A DNA stretch of 5,858 nucleotides from Sulfurimonas sp. (GTDB taxonomy: Bacteria > Campylobacterota > Campylobacteria > Campylobacterales > Sulfurimonadaceae). The position numbers and the translations under genes were made by a program. How positions within the stretch are numbered: position 1 is the stretch's first letter; each line of letters begins with the position of its first letter. Positions 5,580 through 5,858 of this stretch are shown one piece after another. The stretch lies in contig NVXO02000015.1 of the NCBI GenBank assembly GCA_002733945.2, forward strand, positions 29,439-35,296. Direction: 5' to 3'. Under the pieces are notes generated by a model, which was given only the letters and a program-made list of their open reading frames with translations, was not told where the DNA came from and searched no databases.

Positions 5580-5858
5580 TAGTCAGTCCTTAGAGTCATT
5601 AAAAGTTTAAAAGTTCCACCAAGAAAAAACACAAAAAATAATAAATACCATATAGAATATAAAGTGCTATAAACTGGAGAAACTACCTCACATACATCAA
5701 TATTAACGGGAATAGTAAGACCTAAACCGACTAAATTTTTACTATATAAGCATGAAGTAGAAGAACCTGAGGGAATTGGATTAACTAAACCATTTTCAAG
5801 AATAATTTTTAAATCAGATAACTCACTTTCTAAAAATGAATATTCTGATTTCATATCA
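5579..5858 (-). CDS. pIII-like attachment/minor coat protein, C-terminal part
   Basis: The visible 91 codons from ATG 5854 end with a hydrophobic membrane anchor (about 66-87, IWYLLFFVFFLGG core) and a short basic tail. Two cysteines, Cys35 and Cys55, precede it, the latter in NIDVCEVVSP. A Cys followed by a Pro-containing turn and a C-terminal anchor just before a DUF2523 gene is the typical end of inovirus attachment proteins, which bind the host receptor and terminate virion assembly. The frame stays open to the window edge (codon GAT before the ATG), and inovirus attachment proteins are usually several hundred residues. Met at 5854 is therefore probably internal and most of the gene lies outside. 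No signal peptide is visible, consistent with a truncated view. A separate 91-residue tail-anchored protein is a less likely alternative. Confidence 0.7.
   Translation of the reverse strand, partial: DMKSEYSFLESELSDLKIILENGLVNPIPSGSSTSCLYSKNLVGLGLTIPVNIDVCEVVSPVYSTLYSIWYLLFFVFFLGGTFKLLMTLRTD

Larger units (their letters stand above)
1..5858 (-). mobile_element. Filamentous phage (inovirus) prophage, partial
   Basis: All eight genes lie on the minus strand with almost no spacing. Read in transcription order they are a pIII-like C-terminus, a DUF2523/pVI-like protein, a Zot/pI ATPase, a secretin (pIV), a hairpin-bearing intergenic region, an HUH Rep (pII-like), two small proteins and a tyrosine integrase. 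Zot together with a rolling-circle Rep is diagnostic of inoviruses, and the order from pIII to Rep is that of the Ff phages. The integrase implies a temperate element that integrates site-specifically, unlike CTX-type phages that borrow host XerCD. Neither prophage end can be defined: only 23 bp lie beyond the integrase stop, and the right side is cut inside pIII. The major coat gene and a gV-like ssDNA-binding protein are not in view. A free circular phage genome cut at an arbitrary point would look the same. Confidence 0.9.

Noticed and set aside
1..5858. CRISPR array, tRNA or insertion sequence
   Set aside because: There are no regularly spaced repeats, no tRNA cloverleaf pattern and no transposase-like frame. 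The window is almost wholly accounted for by the phage genes.

Overview
The window is AT-rich and densely coding, and every recognisable gene is on the minus strand, so transcription runs from high to low coordinates. The gene set and order identify it as most of a filamentous phage (inovirus) genome, probably an integrated prophage because it carries its own tyrosine recombinase. Low GC, A/T-rich codon use and Lys/Asn/Ile/Ser-rich proteins would suit a Campylobacterota (epsilonproteobacterial) host such as a Sulfurimonas- or Arcobacter-like organism. That host assignment is inference, since no host gene is present.

Right half (5858 down to 2896), the assembly module: the C-terminal end of a pIII-like attachment/minor coat protein (cut by the window edge), a hydrophobic DUF2523/pVI-like minor coat protein, a Zot/pI-like assembly ATPase, and a phage-encoded secretin (pIV-like). 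These genes are packed tightly: TAATG stop/start overlaps join pIII to DUF2523 and zot to secretin, and 18 nt separate DUF2523 from zot. Together they should build the inner-membrane motor and the outer-membrane exit channel for virion extrusion.

Middle (2786-2895): the only intergenic region, 110 bp. It holds a long imperfect inverted repeat with a GC-rich loop made of two perfect TCGCTC repeats separated by GTGCC. Its place between secretin and Rep matches that of the Ff (M13/f1) intergenic region between gIV and gII, so it is the best candidate for the replication origin and/or packaging signal.

Left half (2785 down to 24), the replication/integration module: a two-tyrosine HUH rolling-circle initiator, a 70-residue Cys-rich protein, a 113-residue helix-turn-helix protein and a tyrosine integrase. 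Rep-Cys, Cys-HTH and HTH-Int are separated by 1, 0 and -11 nt, so they look like one translationally coupled operon.

The order pIII-pVI-pI-pIV-IG-Rep reproduces the Ff order, with an integration cassette added after Rep. The major coat protein and a recognisable ssDNA-binding protein are not seen here and presumably lie beyond the right edge. The least explained parts are the intergenic hairpin, the two small proteins between Rep and integrase, and the periplasmic part of Zot.
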